DNA from: CAZPMT01 sp964587655
GTDB taxonomy: Bacteria; Hydrogenedentota; Hydrogenedentia; Hydrogenedentales; SLHB01
Assembly: GCA_964587655.1 (NCBI GenBank)
Contig: CAZPMT010000016.1
Location: forward strand, 6,952 to 70,951
Direction: 5' to 3'
DNA: 64,000 nt
Position 1 is the stretch's first letter. Every line of letters begins with the position of its first letter. Of the stretch, positions 36,329 to 44,149 are shown in pieces. Under the pieces are notes generated by a model, which was not told the DNA's origin, ran no database searches, and saw only the letters and a program-made list of their open reading frames with translations. The position numbers and the translations under genes were made by a program.

Positions 36329-37918
36329 ATGAGTAAGAACGGCAAAATCTATCTGATCTCTAATGGCGACTATCGCGACTCGGCGGGCGTGGTGTGCTGG
36401 CCGAAACAGGAGGAGACCCTTAAGGGCGTCAAGGCGGCTTTCGCGAAACTCGGCGTCACGGCGGAGGTGATGAACAAGTATGACCCGAAACGCAAGCATG
36501 GGTTCGTCACCAAGCAGTGCGAAGGGGCGGCGCTCCTCTCGAAGATCGATCCCAAGGCCCCGGTCGTCGTTGTTATGAGCTGCTGGGCGTACGCGCACAA
36601 CGTGTGCGGACCGCTGCAAACCCACAAAGGCCCGATCCTCATCATCGCCAACTTCGACGGTACCTGGCCGGGGCTCGTCGCGCTGCTGAACCATAGCGGC
36701 ACCCTCGAACGGCTCAATGTGAAACATTCGCGCCTCTGGAGCGAGAGTTTCGCGAAGGACGACGGTTTCATGAAGAAGCTGGCCCAATGGTGCAAGACCG
36801 GAACCGTCACGCACGACACCTCGCACGTGGTCGACGCCGCTAAACTCCGGCTCACGCCGGCAGCAGTGAAGTTCGGCGAGAAGCTCGCCGCGGACATCCT
36901 GCACGAGAAGCGGATTATGGGGCAGCTCGATCCCGGATGCATGGGCATGCTGAACGCCTTGATCAACCCGGCCAAGCTCGGCGCGATCGGCATGCCGGTC
37001 GAGTATATGAACCAGTCCGATCTCCTCGCGGAGATGAGCCTCGTCAGCGATCAGGAAGCGCAAGAGCACTTGAATTGGCTCATCAAGAAGGGCACGTGGT
37101 TCGACTGGGGCACGGACCAGTATGTCGACCTGGTGTATGGGCAGGTCAAGTCGCAGATGAAGATGTACTCGGCGGCCGCGCGCTTGTATCAGCGATTCGG
37201 CCTGAGCTCCATGGGCATTCCGTACCAAATCGGACTCGTGCGATGCTGTCCGGCCTCAGACCTCGTCGAAGGCATGCTCAATAATGCCGACAGGCCCGAC
37301 GTCGTCGATCTCACCACGAATAAAGTGATCGCGAAAGGCCAGTCCATCCCGCATTTCAACGAAGGCGACATGGGTTCTGGCATCCCGCAGGTGCTCATGC
37401 ACGACATCTACAAACGCAAGGGCATGGCGACGGAAACGACGCTCCACGACGTCCGCTGGGGCCGCGAATACAACGGCAAATATCTGTGGGTGTTTCTCAT
37501 CAGCGGCGGCGCGCCCCCGGCCCACTTCGGCGGATGGAAACACACAAAGGTCTATCGCCAGCCTCCGATGTACTTCCCGCTCGGCGGCGGCACCTGCTCC
37601 GGCGTGTCCAAGCCCGGCGTGATAACCTGGGCGCGCTTCTATGAAAGCTTCGGCGAGATAGGCATGGACTGCGGCGTCGGCGAGGTCATGGACGTGGACA
37701 AGGCGGATCTCCAAGATCGTCTCGATAAGACGACGCCCGTCTGGCCCATCGCCAACGTTAACATCCCCGGCTACGGCCGCGACCAACTAATGGCCACCCA
37801 CAAGTCCAACCACATCACCATCGGCTACGGTGACATTCTGCAGGAACTCATCGCCACCTGCCTGCACTTGGGAATCCCCACGCGCGTCGCGGGAGACGTC
37901 AAGGACGCGTTGAAGTAG
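36329..37918 (+). CDS. L-fucose isomerase-like protein
   Basis: 529 aa from the ATG behind AGAAGGGA. The overall length and the pattern of an N-terminal Rossmann-like domain (KIYLISNGDYRDSAG, VVVMSCWAYAHNVCGPLQ) followed by a metal-dependent isomerase core (SMGIPYQIGLVRCCPASDLVEG, HFNEGDMGSGIPQVLMHDIY) fit the FucI/AraA-like fold. A C-terminal beta domain ends the protein. These enzymes interconvert aldoses and ketoses using Mn2+. Nearby sugar genes (NahK-like, Hyi-like) suggest deoxysugar or amino-sugar catabolism. The specific sugar is not readable. Confidence 0.75.
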   Translation: MSKNGKIYLISNGDYRDSAGVVCWPKQEETLKGVKAAFAKLGVTAEVMNKYDPKRKHGFVTKQCEGAALLSKIDPKAPVVVVMSCWAYAHNVCGPLQTHKGPILIIANFDGTWPGLVALLNHSGTLERLNVKHSRLWSESFAKDDGFMKKLAQWCKTGTVTHDTSHVVDAAKLRLTPAAVKFGEKLAADILHEKRIMGQLDPGCMGMLNALINPAKLGAIGMPVEYMNQSDLLAEMSLVSDQEAQEHLNWLIKKGTWFDWGTDQYVDLVYGQVKSQMKMYSAAARLYQRFGLSSMGIPYQIGLVRCCPASDLVEGMLNNADRPDVVDLTTNKVIAKGQSIPHFNEGDMGSGIPQVLMHDIYKRKGMATETTLHDVRWGREYNGKYLWVFLISGGAPPAHFGGWKHTKVYRQPPMYFPLGGGTCSGVSKPGVITWARFYESFGEIGMDCGVGEVMDVDKADLQDRLDKTTPVWPIANVNIPGYGRDQLMATHKSNHITIGYGDILQELIATCLHLGIPTRVAGDVKDALK

Positions 37919-37929
37919 CTGGCAACCAT

Positions 37930-38235
37930 TCACCAGCCGGAGTCTTCGGGAAAGACGTTGCGATAGAACACGCGCGTGCGCGGTTCGGCCATCATCGGCT
38001 CGGCGACTTTGAACCATGCGTTGAAATGGGCCGTCTCCTTGTGCTTCGGTACGTCCGCTTCGGATCGGTAGACTTCGACAAGTTTGAACCGCGTCGGATC
38101 TTCGAGTTCTTGAATGACGTCGAAGCGCGCCACGCCGGGTTCCTTTACGCTGCCGCGGGCGTTGGCGAGGGTGGCCTCGATGAAGGCGTCGACGCACTCC
38201 GGCTTGACGCGAATGCTGACGTGCATGATGTACAT
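37930..38235 (-). CDS. Antibiotic biosynthesis monooxygenase-domain protein (LsrG/YgiN-like)
   Basis: 101 aa dimeric alpha-beta barrel (ABM) protein from the ATG behind GGAGGAAG. The pattern [45 protein letters not shown] and [12 protein letters not shown], with the conserved His of the HFNAW motif, is typical. Members isomerise autoinducer-2 derivatives or oxidise quinols. It lies 19 bp downstream of queC on the same strand. Its role here is unknown. Confidence 0.88.
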   Translation of the reverse strand: MYIMHVSIRVKPECVDAFIEATLANARGSVKEPGVARFDVIQELEDPTRFKLVEVYRSEADVPKHKETAHFNAWFKVAEPMMAEPRTRVFYRNVFPEDSGW

Positions 38236-38254
38236 CTCTCTTCCTCCTCCGGTG

Positions 38255-38953
38255 CTAACCGGTTCCGCCATAGGGCAACGGGTCAACGGCGCCCGCCTGT
38301 CGAAACGCATTCAGGCGCTCGACGCATGTCGGGCAGGCGCCGCACGCTTTTTCTCCGCCTCGATAACAACTCCAGGTCAAGGCAAGATCCACGCCCAGGG
38401 CAAGCCCCAAGCGCACGATTTCGGACTTCTTCATGCGCACAAACGGCGCGTGAACCGTCACGGGATCGCGCCGGTTCAACGCCAACACGTGGTTGATTCG
38501 GTCGAGAAACGCCTCCGTGCAGTCCCAATAGCCGTACTCGTCCTGCGCCTGGGCGCCGTAGTACAGATCGACGACGCCGTGCGCTTCCGCATAGGCCGCG
38601 GCCATCGAAAGAAGCATCATGTTGCGATTGGGCACATAGGTCGGCGGCTGCGACAGGTCGTCTTTCCCGAGTGCGGTCAGATCGGGAACGGGCGCCCCGC
38701 CCTCGAGCAGCGCGGACCCTTCCTTGAGAAGACCGCCCACGAACGAGATATCGATAACTAGGTGCGTCGCCGCGCCCGACCGTTCCACCTGCGTCCGGGC
38801 ACAATCCAACTCCTTCGAATGCCGCTGTCCATAGTTGAAACTCAGTACATGAACAAGGCCACGGCGCAGATTGCGCACGACGTGATGCAGGAGTACGCTC
38901 GAGTCAAGTCCCCCGCTCACCAGTACGACGGCGGGACCGTTTTCCTGAGGCAT
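38255..38953 (-). CDS. queC: 7-cyano-7-deazaguanine synthase
   Basis: 232 aa. The ATP-pyrophosphatase loop is [17 protein letters not shown] and the zinc site is the cluster [20 protein letters not shown]. QueC converts CDG to preQ0 in queuosine biosynthesis. The ATG at 38953 follows AAGGAGCTGACC; 20 codons further upstream are open but not conserved. No other queuosine gene is in the window, so the pathway is scattered. It is followed by the ABM-domain gene. Confidence 0.95.
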   Translation of the reverse strand: MPQENGPAVVLVSGGLDSSVLLHHVVRNLRRGLVHVLSFNYGQRHSKELDCARTQVERSGAATHLVIDISFVGGLLKEGSALLEGGAPVPDLTALGKDDLSQPPTYVPNRNMMLLSMAAAYAEAHGVVDLYYGAQAQDEYGYWDCTEAFLDRINHVLALNRRDPVTVHAPFVRMKKSEIVRLGLALGVDLALTWSCYRGGEKACGACPTCVERLNAFRQAGAVDPLPYGGTG

Positions 38954-39265
38954 ACGGCGGTCAGCTCCTTGGTTGTCAATGCGGCGCGGGGCGGCGTTCT
39001 TGACGGATTGCACGACTCACAAGGACCTCTGTTTCGTCTCGCGAATCAGACGGCCCAAGTGCTCACGGATCGCGCCCAGCACCATTGGAATGAGGTCCGA
39101 AAACCCGCACACAACCGTGATCATAGCGGTCTCGGCCGGCACATGCAATCCTGAAGTCCTCTTGAGCCTGCTCTTTCTCGGTGACGGGCGCCTGCGGGAA
39201 GCCGCGGGCAAACGTGCGTCGGTCGCGGAGTTGACAAAACGTAGCCTTCTGGATACACTTAAGAC
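38954..39265. other. Non-coding region upstream of queC and the higBA module
   Basis: No convincing gene. A minus-strand open frame (39017-39211) reads ETAMITVVCGFSDLIPMVLG, but I recognise no family and see no ribosome site. The 3' end holds the higBA promoter (39231-39259). Confidence 0.5.
39231..39259 (+). promoter_or_regulatory. Sigma-70-type promoter of the higBA module, probably giving a leaderless toxin mRNA
   Basis: TTGACA (39231-39236), a 17-bp spacer and TACACT (39254-39259). Transcription would begin near 39265-39267, and the toxin GTG lies at 39266, so the transcript would carry little or no leader. Confidence 0.7.
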
Positions 39266-39708
39266 GTGATAGAGGTTTGCAAGACCGATACGTTTGCCAA
39301 GTGGCTCGACTGTTTGTCCGACCTCCAGGCGTGGGCTCGTGTTATGGCCCCGCTTACCATGTGTATTATGTACTGCTAGTCTAGTGAGTCACCGTGTTGG
39401 CAACTTATAGTAAAGATAGCGGCCATGTTATTTTCCCCCTTTGAAGGGGGTTAGGGGGATGTTCTTGCGCGCTTGCCGATAGCTTGTGCAGGCAATCCAA
39501 CATCCCCCTAACCCCCTTCAAAGGGGGAAAATGACCCACGGCCTATACTTGTAGTTCTCAAATGCTCCAGAGCCAACGCCTCGTTAAGATCATGCAATTA
39601 TAACGCAGTACACTAGGACGTGAGTTGATAATCCTCTTGGCCGGCGGCGACAAGGATAGCCAGCCCAAGGATATCAAGACAGCTTTACGTCTTGCACAGA
39701 ATCTATAG
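39266..39708 (+). pseudogene. higB-like (RelE/Gp49 family) toxin gene, broken by deletion and a 233-bp insertion
   Basis: The N-terminus VIEVCKTDTFAKWLDCLSDL is the start of a HigB/RelE-type mRNA interferase. After LQAWARV the sequence jumps, by a frame-shifting deletion of roughly 30 codons, to YGPAYHVYYVLL (39343-39378), the family's GPGYRVYY block. A MITE-like insert (39380-39612) flanked by CTAG follows. Beyond it the gene resumes as GRELIILLAGGDKDSQPKDI and TALRLAQNL to the TAG at 39706-39708. Removing the insert plus one CTAG joins CTA-GGA-CGT in frame. Antitoxin gene higA follows 10 bp later. Confidence 0.88.
39380..39612. mobile_element. MITE-like insertion carrying a family C two-hairpin core, CTAG target duplication
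   Basis: 233-bp non-coding insert in the higB remnant. It is bounded by CTAG at 39376-39379 and 39613-39616. Its ends are weakly inverted (TCTAGTGAGTCA against TGTACTGCGTTA). Inside, 39430-39463 and 39499-39532 form perfect 34-bp inverted arms of the family C core (TTTTCCCCC, TTTGAA, GGGGGTTAGGGGGATGTT). Imperfect inverted similarity continues outward (AACTTATAGTA against AACTACAAGTA). No open frame. A 4-bp CTAG duplication is typical of IS5-type transposition; the link is inference. Confidence 0.75.
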
Positions 39709-39718
39709 GAGGGCCATT

Positions 39719-40021
39719 ATGGCCAAGACCGTTACAACTCGCTTCGATGTCGCCGAACACCTGCGCACTCCCGAAGAAATGGCTGCCTATTTGGAAGCCT
39801 GCATGGAAGAGGCCCACGGCGATGCAGCATTTGTAGCCAGGGCCTTGGGCAATATTGCCCGCGCCAAGGGCATGAGCCAGGTTGCGTGCGATGCCGGCCT
39901 TTCGCGAGAAAGTCTTTACAAGGCGCTCTCCGGAGAACGCAACCCCAGCTTCGACACGATCCTCAAGGTCATCGGCGCACTCGGCCTAAGATTACACGCC
40001 GAAACAGCCCTAAAGGGCTGA
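39719..40021 (+). CDS. higA: HigA-family antitoxin (XRE helix-turn-helix), partner of broken higB
   Basis: 100 aa from the ATG behind AGGAGGG. The N-terminal FDVAEHLRTPEEMAAYLEAC block and the HTH (AKGMSQVACDAGLSRESLYKALSG) with the closing FDTILKVIGALGLRLHAE are typical of the chromosomal antitoxins that follow Gp49/HigB-like toxins. It starts 10 bp after the toxin's stop. The gene is intact, while the toxin is clearly inactivated, so this is an orphan antitoxin. It may still repress its promoter at 39231-39259, though an insertion now separates the two. Confidence 0.9.
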   Translation: MAKTVTTRFDVAEHLRTPEEMAAYLEACMEEAHGDAAFVARALGNIARAKGMSQVACDAGLSRESLYKALSGERNPSFDTILKVIGALGLRLHAETALKG

Positions 40022-40253
40022 CTCAACAAGTAGGATGTCTTCTTGCAGGTTCGGGTATTCGCGTTGGCTTTTTCGCCCCGCCTGGGCGGATTCGATGACG
40101 AGTTGCTTCGCGTCTTTCTCGCGGACAAGGGGCGCCAACCCACCCAATTGACTGGCGTCGCCGCGTCGCCTACAATACCTCGCACGGAAAGCCACATGTC
40201 CCAGCACCGCAAGACCGCCGCACTATTGCGACGATACCGCAAGAGGAAACCGG

Positions 40254-41360
40254 ATGAAAGCCGCTTTGATCGCTTCTAAGTTCGACGTCGCGGGCCGTCT
40301 CGTCACCGTCGAGAACACGGGCGAAGGCAACGTCAACGACACCTTCCTTACCGTGTTTCGCACGACGTTTTCCGAGGAGCGGTTCATCCTCCAGCGGATC
40401 AATAAGCGCGTGTTTCCACGGCCCGAATACATCATGGAGAACATGCGGGTGGTCACGGAACACGTCCACCGGCGCCTCGAGGAGGAGGCCGCATCGAGCG
40501 ACAGGATCTGGCAACTCCCCCGGATCATCCCGGCCAAGGATGGAAAGGATTTCGTCATCGACGGCGGCGGGGACTACTGGCGCGCCATATCGCTAATCGC
40601 CTCGGCGCATTCGTACAGCCAGGTCCAGAGCATCGAGCACGCCCACGAGGCCGGCTTCGTACTCGGACAGTTCCAGCGCGTCATCAGCGACATACCCGTC
40701 GAGAAGCTCCATGACACGCTCGAGGGTTTTCACGTCACCCCCGGATACATGGCCAAACTCGATACCGCCCTCGCGACGCCCGACGGCCAGGCCCGCCTGA
40801 AGAGCTCGCTCGAGGCCGAGCGGTGCCATCACTTCATCGAGCAGCGCCGGGGCTGGTGTTCCATCCTCGAGGACGCCCGAGCCCGCGGCGAACTGATCCT
40901 CCGCCCGACCCACGGCGATCCCAAGATCACCAATATCATGATTGACGACGCCACCGGCAAAGGCACGTGCATCGTCGACCTCGACACCGTGAAACCGGGA
41001 TTGATCCACTACGACTTTGGCGATTGCATGCGGTCCTCGTGCAATCCCGCGGGCGAGGAAGTCCTCGACCTCAGCCGCGTGTTCTTCGACACGGACCTCT
41101 TCGACGCCATCGTGCGCGGTTACATGGCCCAGGCACGCAGCTTCCTCACCGACGCCGACCGCCACTACCTCTACGACTCGATCCGGCTAATCGCATTCGA
41201 GCTCGGACTCCGCTTCTTCGCCGACTTCGTCGCCGGGGACGTGTATTTTAAAACCCGCTACGACGGACAGAACCTCAATCGCGCCCGCGTCCAGCTCAAA
41301 CTCGCCGAGAGCATCGAGACCCGCGAGAAGATCATCCGCAAGACCCTTGAGAACTTTTAG
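40254..41360 (+). CDS. N-acetylhexosamine 1-kinase-like (aminoglycoside phosphotransferase fold)
   Basis: 368 aa kinase of the APH superfamily. TGEGNVNDTFLTVFRTTF is the nucleotide-binding beta-hairpin region. FILQRINKRVFPRPEYIMEN is a signature of NahK/mucin-associated kinases. The catalytic loop is LRPTHGDPKITNIMIDD (Asp in HGD) and the metal-binding Asp is in CIVDLDTVKPGLIHYDFGD. It probably phosphorylates N-acetylhexosamines released from glycans. It stands 54 bp before a Tat-exported protein, and the two may share a transcript. Confidence 0.85.
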   Translation: MKAALIASKFDVAGRLVTVENTGEGNVNDTFLTVFRTTFSEERFILQRINKRVFPRPEYIMENMRVVTEHVHRRLEEEAASSDRIWQLPRIIPAKDGKDFVIDGGGDYWRAISLIASAHSYSQVQSIEHAHEAGFVLGQFQRVISDIPVEKLHDTLEGFHVTPGYMAKLDTALATPDGQARLKSSLEAERCHHFIEQRRGWCSILEDARARGELILRPTHGDPKITNIMIDDATGKGTCIVDLDTVKPGLIHYDFGDCMRSSCNPAGEEVLDLSRVFFDTDLFDAIVRGYMAQARSFLTDADRHYLYDSIRLIAFELGLRFFADFVAGDVYFKTRYDGQNLNRARVQLKLAESIETREKIIRKTLENF

Positions 41361-41414
41361 CCCCATCTCAACAACCATGGGGCTTGTTTGACCCGAGCAA
41401 GAGAGGATTCGAAC

Positions 41415-42359
41415 ATGGATCGACGCGATTTCCTGAGGAAATCAGTGGCCGTTTCGGTTGGAACGGCAGCCGCCGTGAGTATTGAGGAACGGATCCTCCT
41501 CGCCCATGCCGAACAGCCGGGCGCGAAACCGTCCGCTGCCGGCGCGCCGAAACCGTTCCCAAGAGGGAAGATCGGCGACGTCGAGATAAGCCGGATGATC
41601 TGCGGCGGCAACCTGATCAGCGGTTACGCCCACAGCCGCGACCTGATCTACATGTCTTCCGTTCTGAAGCACTATTTCACCGACGAGAAGGTCTTCGAAA
41701 CCTTCCGTCTTTGCGAAGCCAACGGCATCAACACGGCCATGCTGAAACTCGACGACGACACAATTCGCATCGTCAAGGCCTACTGGCACGAGCAGGGCGG
41801 CAACATACAGTGGATCGCACAGATCACGAATTCGGACGACTTGCTCGGCGAAGTCGGACGCGCCCTCGACAACGGCGCCGTCGGCGTCTTTACGACGGGC
41901 CAGATGGGCGATGTTCTCGTCCAAACGGGGCGTGTGGACCTGCTCGCGAAGACCGTCGAGACCATCAAGGCGCAGGGCGCCATCGCCGGCGTGAGCTGCC
42001 ACAACATACAGGCCATCCTCGAGTGCGAGAAGGCCGGCGTCGGGACTGACTTCTACATGAAGACCTTCCACCATCTCGACTACTGGTCCGCCGGTCCCAA
42101 GGAACGCAACGACAGCGTTTTCGAGGAGACCCCCGAGAATACAATCGAGGTCATGAAGACGCTCGATAAGCCGTGGGTGGCTTTCAAGGTCCTCGCGGCC
42201 GGCGCGATTCCGCCTCGGAACGGCTTCGAGTTCGCAGTCAAGAACGGCGCCGATTTCATGTGCGTCGGCATGTTCGATTTCCAAGTCGAGGAAGATGCCG
42301 CCATCGCAAAGGACATCATCGAGAAGCACAAAGATCGTCCCCGCCCCTGGCACGCATAG
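41415..42359 (+). CDS. Tat-exported TIM-barrel (aldo-keto reductase-like) protein
   Basis: 314 aa. It starts MDRRDFLRKSVAVSVGTAAA, a twin-arginine signal, behind GAGAGGA. The mature part begins KIGDVEISRMICGGNLISGY, the entry strand of aldo-keto reductase-like barrels, and continues CEANGINTAMLKLDDDTIRI. The usual AKR catalytic Tyr and Lys are not obvious, so it may be a non-reductase member, common in Planctomycetes-like genomes. Late sequence AFKVLAAGAIPPRNGFEFAV resembles the cofactor-proximal strand. Function unknown. Confidence 0.75.
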   Translation: MDRRDFLRKSVAVSVGTAAAVSIEERILLAHAEQPGAKPSAAGAPKPFPRGKIGDVEISRMICGGNLISGYAHSRDLIYMSSVLKHYFTDEKVFETFRLCEANGINTAMLKLDDDTIRIVKAYWHEQGGNIQWIAQITNSDDLLGEVGRALDNGAVGVFTTGQMGDVLVQTGRVDLLAKTVETIKAQGAIAGVSCHNIQAILECEKAGVGTDFYMKTFHHLDYWSAGPKERNDSVFEETPENTIEVMKTLDKPWVAFKVLAAGAIPPRNGFEFAVKNGADFMCVGMFDFQVEEDAAIAKDIIEKHKDRPRPWHA

Positions 42360-42505
42360 GGTACCAATCAATCCCGATGAACTATGACCTTCTCTCGATA
42401 CTGTTTTCCCGGTCTTTCCTCGTAAGCCATTGCCCGTAAATATGTACGGTTGTTGCGTTGGCGGCCAGTAATGTCGGATTATCGGAAAGGACAGCGTTTT
42501 CCCGC

Positions 42506-42534
42506 TTGACATCCTGCTTCTCGGATGTTATAAT
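42506..42534 (+). promoter_or_regulatory. Perfect-consensus sigma-70 promoter of the sulfur operon
   Basis: TTGACA (42506-42511), a 17-bp spacer and TATAAT (42529-42534), a full consensus match with ideal spacing. Transcription should start near 42541, leaving a leader of about 88 nt before metY. Confidence 0.85.
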
Positions 42535-42565
42535 CATTACAAAACATATCATGTTGATTATGTTT
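42530..42565. promoter_or_regulatory. Inverted repeats overlapping the start of the sulfur-operon transcript (operator candidate)
   Basis: Two nested inverted repeats lie on the -10 box and the first 24 transcribed bases: ATAATCA (42530-42536) with TGATTAT (42555-42561), and AAACATA (42542-42548) with TATGTTT (42559-42565). Their position suits a repressor that blocks RNA polymerase. Further down, ACCCC/GGGGT around 42568-42588 forms a small hairpin. I do not recognise a known riboswitch. Confidence 0.5.
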
Positions 42566-42628
42566 GCGACCCCTTGTTTCCACGGGGTAACACTGCCACG
42601 GCTGGTAATTGATCTCCCAGGAGAGTGA

Positions 42629-43924
42629 ATGCCAATGAGACCACGAACACGAGCCATCCATGGCGCGTACACCAGGGACCCGGTTACCGGGGCCTCGGTG
42701 GCGCCGATCTACCAATCCACGGCCTTCGCTTATGCCACGGCTGATGACCTTGCGGACGTTTTCGCGGGCCGCGCGGCGGGCGACGTTTACTCGCGGATCT
42801 CGAACCCTACGACGAGTATTCTCGAGCGCCGTCTCACCGACCTCGAAAGCGGCCTGCGCGGACCAGCCCTGGGTTGCGTCGCCACGTCGAGCGGCATGGC
42901 TGCAATCACCGCTGGTCTGGTCGGCTTGTTGCGCGCCGGCGATCATATCCTGTCGGCGGACGGCATTTTCGGCGGCACCGTTTCGCTGTTCACCAACATC
43001 CTGGGCCGGTTCGGCGTCACCACATCATTCGCTCAGGCAAGCAACACCGCGTCGTTCGCGGAATCGATTCGCGACAACACGAAGCTCATTTTCGTGGAAA
43101 CCATCGGCAACCCGCGTATGGACGTGCCTGACCTGCCGTTGCTGGCCGATCTGGCGCACAAACACAACGTGCCGCTTGTGGTCGACAGCACGCTGACGCC
43201 GCCGCCCATCGTTCAGACCGGGCGCTTCGGCGCGGACATTGTCATCCATTCCACGTCCAAATTCATCAATGGCCACGGGACGGCGGTCGGGGGAGCGCTG
43301 ATCGACACGGGGAATTACGACTGGAGCAGCGGTGTCTTTCCTGACATCAAGCAGCTTTCGCGGCGCGCGGGACAGTTGGCGTTCCTTGCGCACCTTCGAC
43401 GGATGGTCTACCGCGATCTGGGAGGATGCCCGGCCCCGATGAACTCATTCCTGATGTTGCAGGGACTGGAGACACTCGAGCCTCGGATGGGACTCCACTG
43501 CGAAAACGCGCTACGATTGGCGGAGTATCTGGATATACACCCGAAGGTCGCGTGGGTCAACTATCCCGGGCTTCCGCGTTCGAGCCACTACGAGCGGGTG
43601 AAACGCCTGTTCGGCGGCCTCGCAGGCGGCGTGCTTACGTTTGGACTCGGCGACAAGGCGCGCGCAATGGCATTCGCCTCGGCGCTGAAGCTCGCCCGGA
43701 ATATGACCAACCTCGGCGACGCTAAGACGCTCGTACTGCACCCGGCCTCGACCATCTTTCTAGAATATGCGCCTGATGAGAGACAACGCATGGGGGTCCC
43801 GGAGGACATGCTTCGCGTGTCGGTCGGTATCGAGGACTTCGAAGACATCAAGGCGGATTTTGACCAGGCCATCGAGGCCGCATCGGTCGCCGCATCGGAT
43901 AAATGCGCATTGACGACCGCATAG
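42629..43924 (+). CDS. metY: O-acetylhomoserine sulfhydrylase / Cys-Met metabolism PLP enzyme
   Basis: 431 aa from an ATG behind CAGGAGAG. Motifs of the gamma-family PLP enzymes: IYQSTAFAYATADD, YSRISNPTTSILERRL, VATSSGMAAITAGLVGLL, IFVETIGNPRMDVPDL, and the Schiff-base Lys211 in IHSTSKFINGHGTAVGG. Length and the YxRxxNPT motif favour the MetY branch, which makes homocysteine from O-acetylhomoserine. The following genes encode a sulfur-carrier protein system, matching the MetY variant that takes sulfur from a protein thiocarboxylate. It is the first gene of the operon. Confidence 0.9.
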   Translation: MPMRPRTRAIHGAYTRDPVTGASVAPIYQSTAFAYATADDLADVFAGRAAGDVYSRISNPTTSILERRLTDLESGLRGPALGCVATSSGMAAITAGLVGLLRAGDHILSADGIFGGTVSLFTNILGRFGVTTSFAQASNTASFAESIRDNTKLIFVETIGNPRMDVPDLPLLADLAHKHNVPLVVDSTLTPPPIVQTGRFGADIVIHSTSKFINGHGTAVGGALIDTGNYDWSSGVFPDIKQLSRRAGQLAFLAHLRRMVYRDLGGCPAPMNSFLMLQGLETLEPRMGLHCENALRLAEYLDIHPKVAWVNYPGLPRSSHYERVKRLFGGLAGGVLTFGLGDKARAMAFASALKLARNMTNLGDAKTLVLHPASTIFLEYAPDERQRMGVPEDMLRVSVGIEDFEDIKADFDQAIEAASVAASDKCALTTA

Positions 43925-43936
43925 AAAGGAGACATC

Positions 43937-44149
43937 ATGCAACTTACCGTAAACGGGAAATCAGTCGAGGCGGCCGCAACCACCGTGACCAAATTGCTCG
44001 TCGAACTCGACGTAAAGAACCCGGATCAAGTGGCCGTCGAGTTGAACGGCGAGATTGTGGACCGCGCGGCTTATGACGACACCCGCGTCAACGAAGGCGA
44101 CAAACTCGAGTTCCTGTATTTCATGGGAGGCGGCCGTGGAACTCAGTGA
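43937..44149 (+). CDS. hcyS: ThiS/MoaD-like sulfur carrier protein with masked C-terminus (HcyS-type)
   Basis: 70 aa ubiquitin-like beta-grasp protein behind AAAGGAG. It opens MQLTVNGKSVEAAATTVTKL and ends EGDKLEFLYFMGGGRGTQ. Sulfur carriers must end in Gly-Gly to be adenylated and thiocarboxylated. Here GGG (64-66) is followed by four extra residues, RGTQ, which need removal; the JAMM protease two genes downstream can do this. The tail codons overlap the GTG start and SD of the next gene. By family knowledge this resembles HcyS of Wolinella or CysO of mycobacteria. Confidence 0.88.
   Translation: MQLTVNGKSVEAAATTVTKLLVELDVKNPDQVAVELNGEIVDRAAYDDTRVNEGDKLEFLYFMGGGRGTQ

Noticed and set aside
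40022..40253. Minus-strand frame with KDAKQLVIESAQAGRKSQRE near higA
   Set aside because: It looks mildly antitoxin-like, but there is no start site, no partner and no clear family; left unannotated.
42541..42628. SAM riboswitch upstream of metY
   Set aside because: Only a small ACCCC/GGGGT hairpin is visible; I could not match the conserved helices of any SAM riboswitch class.
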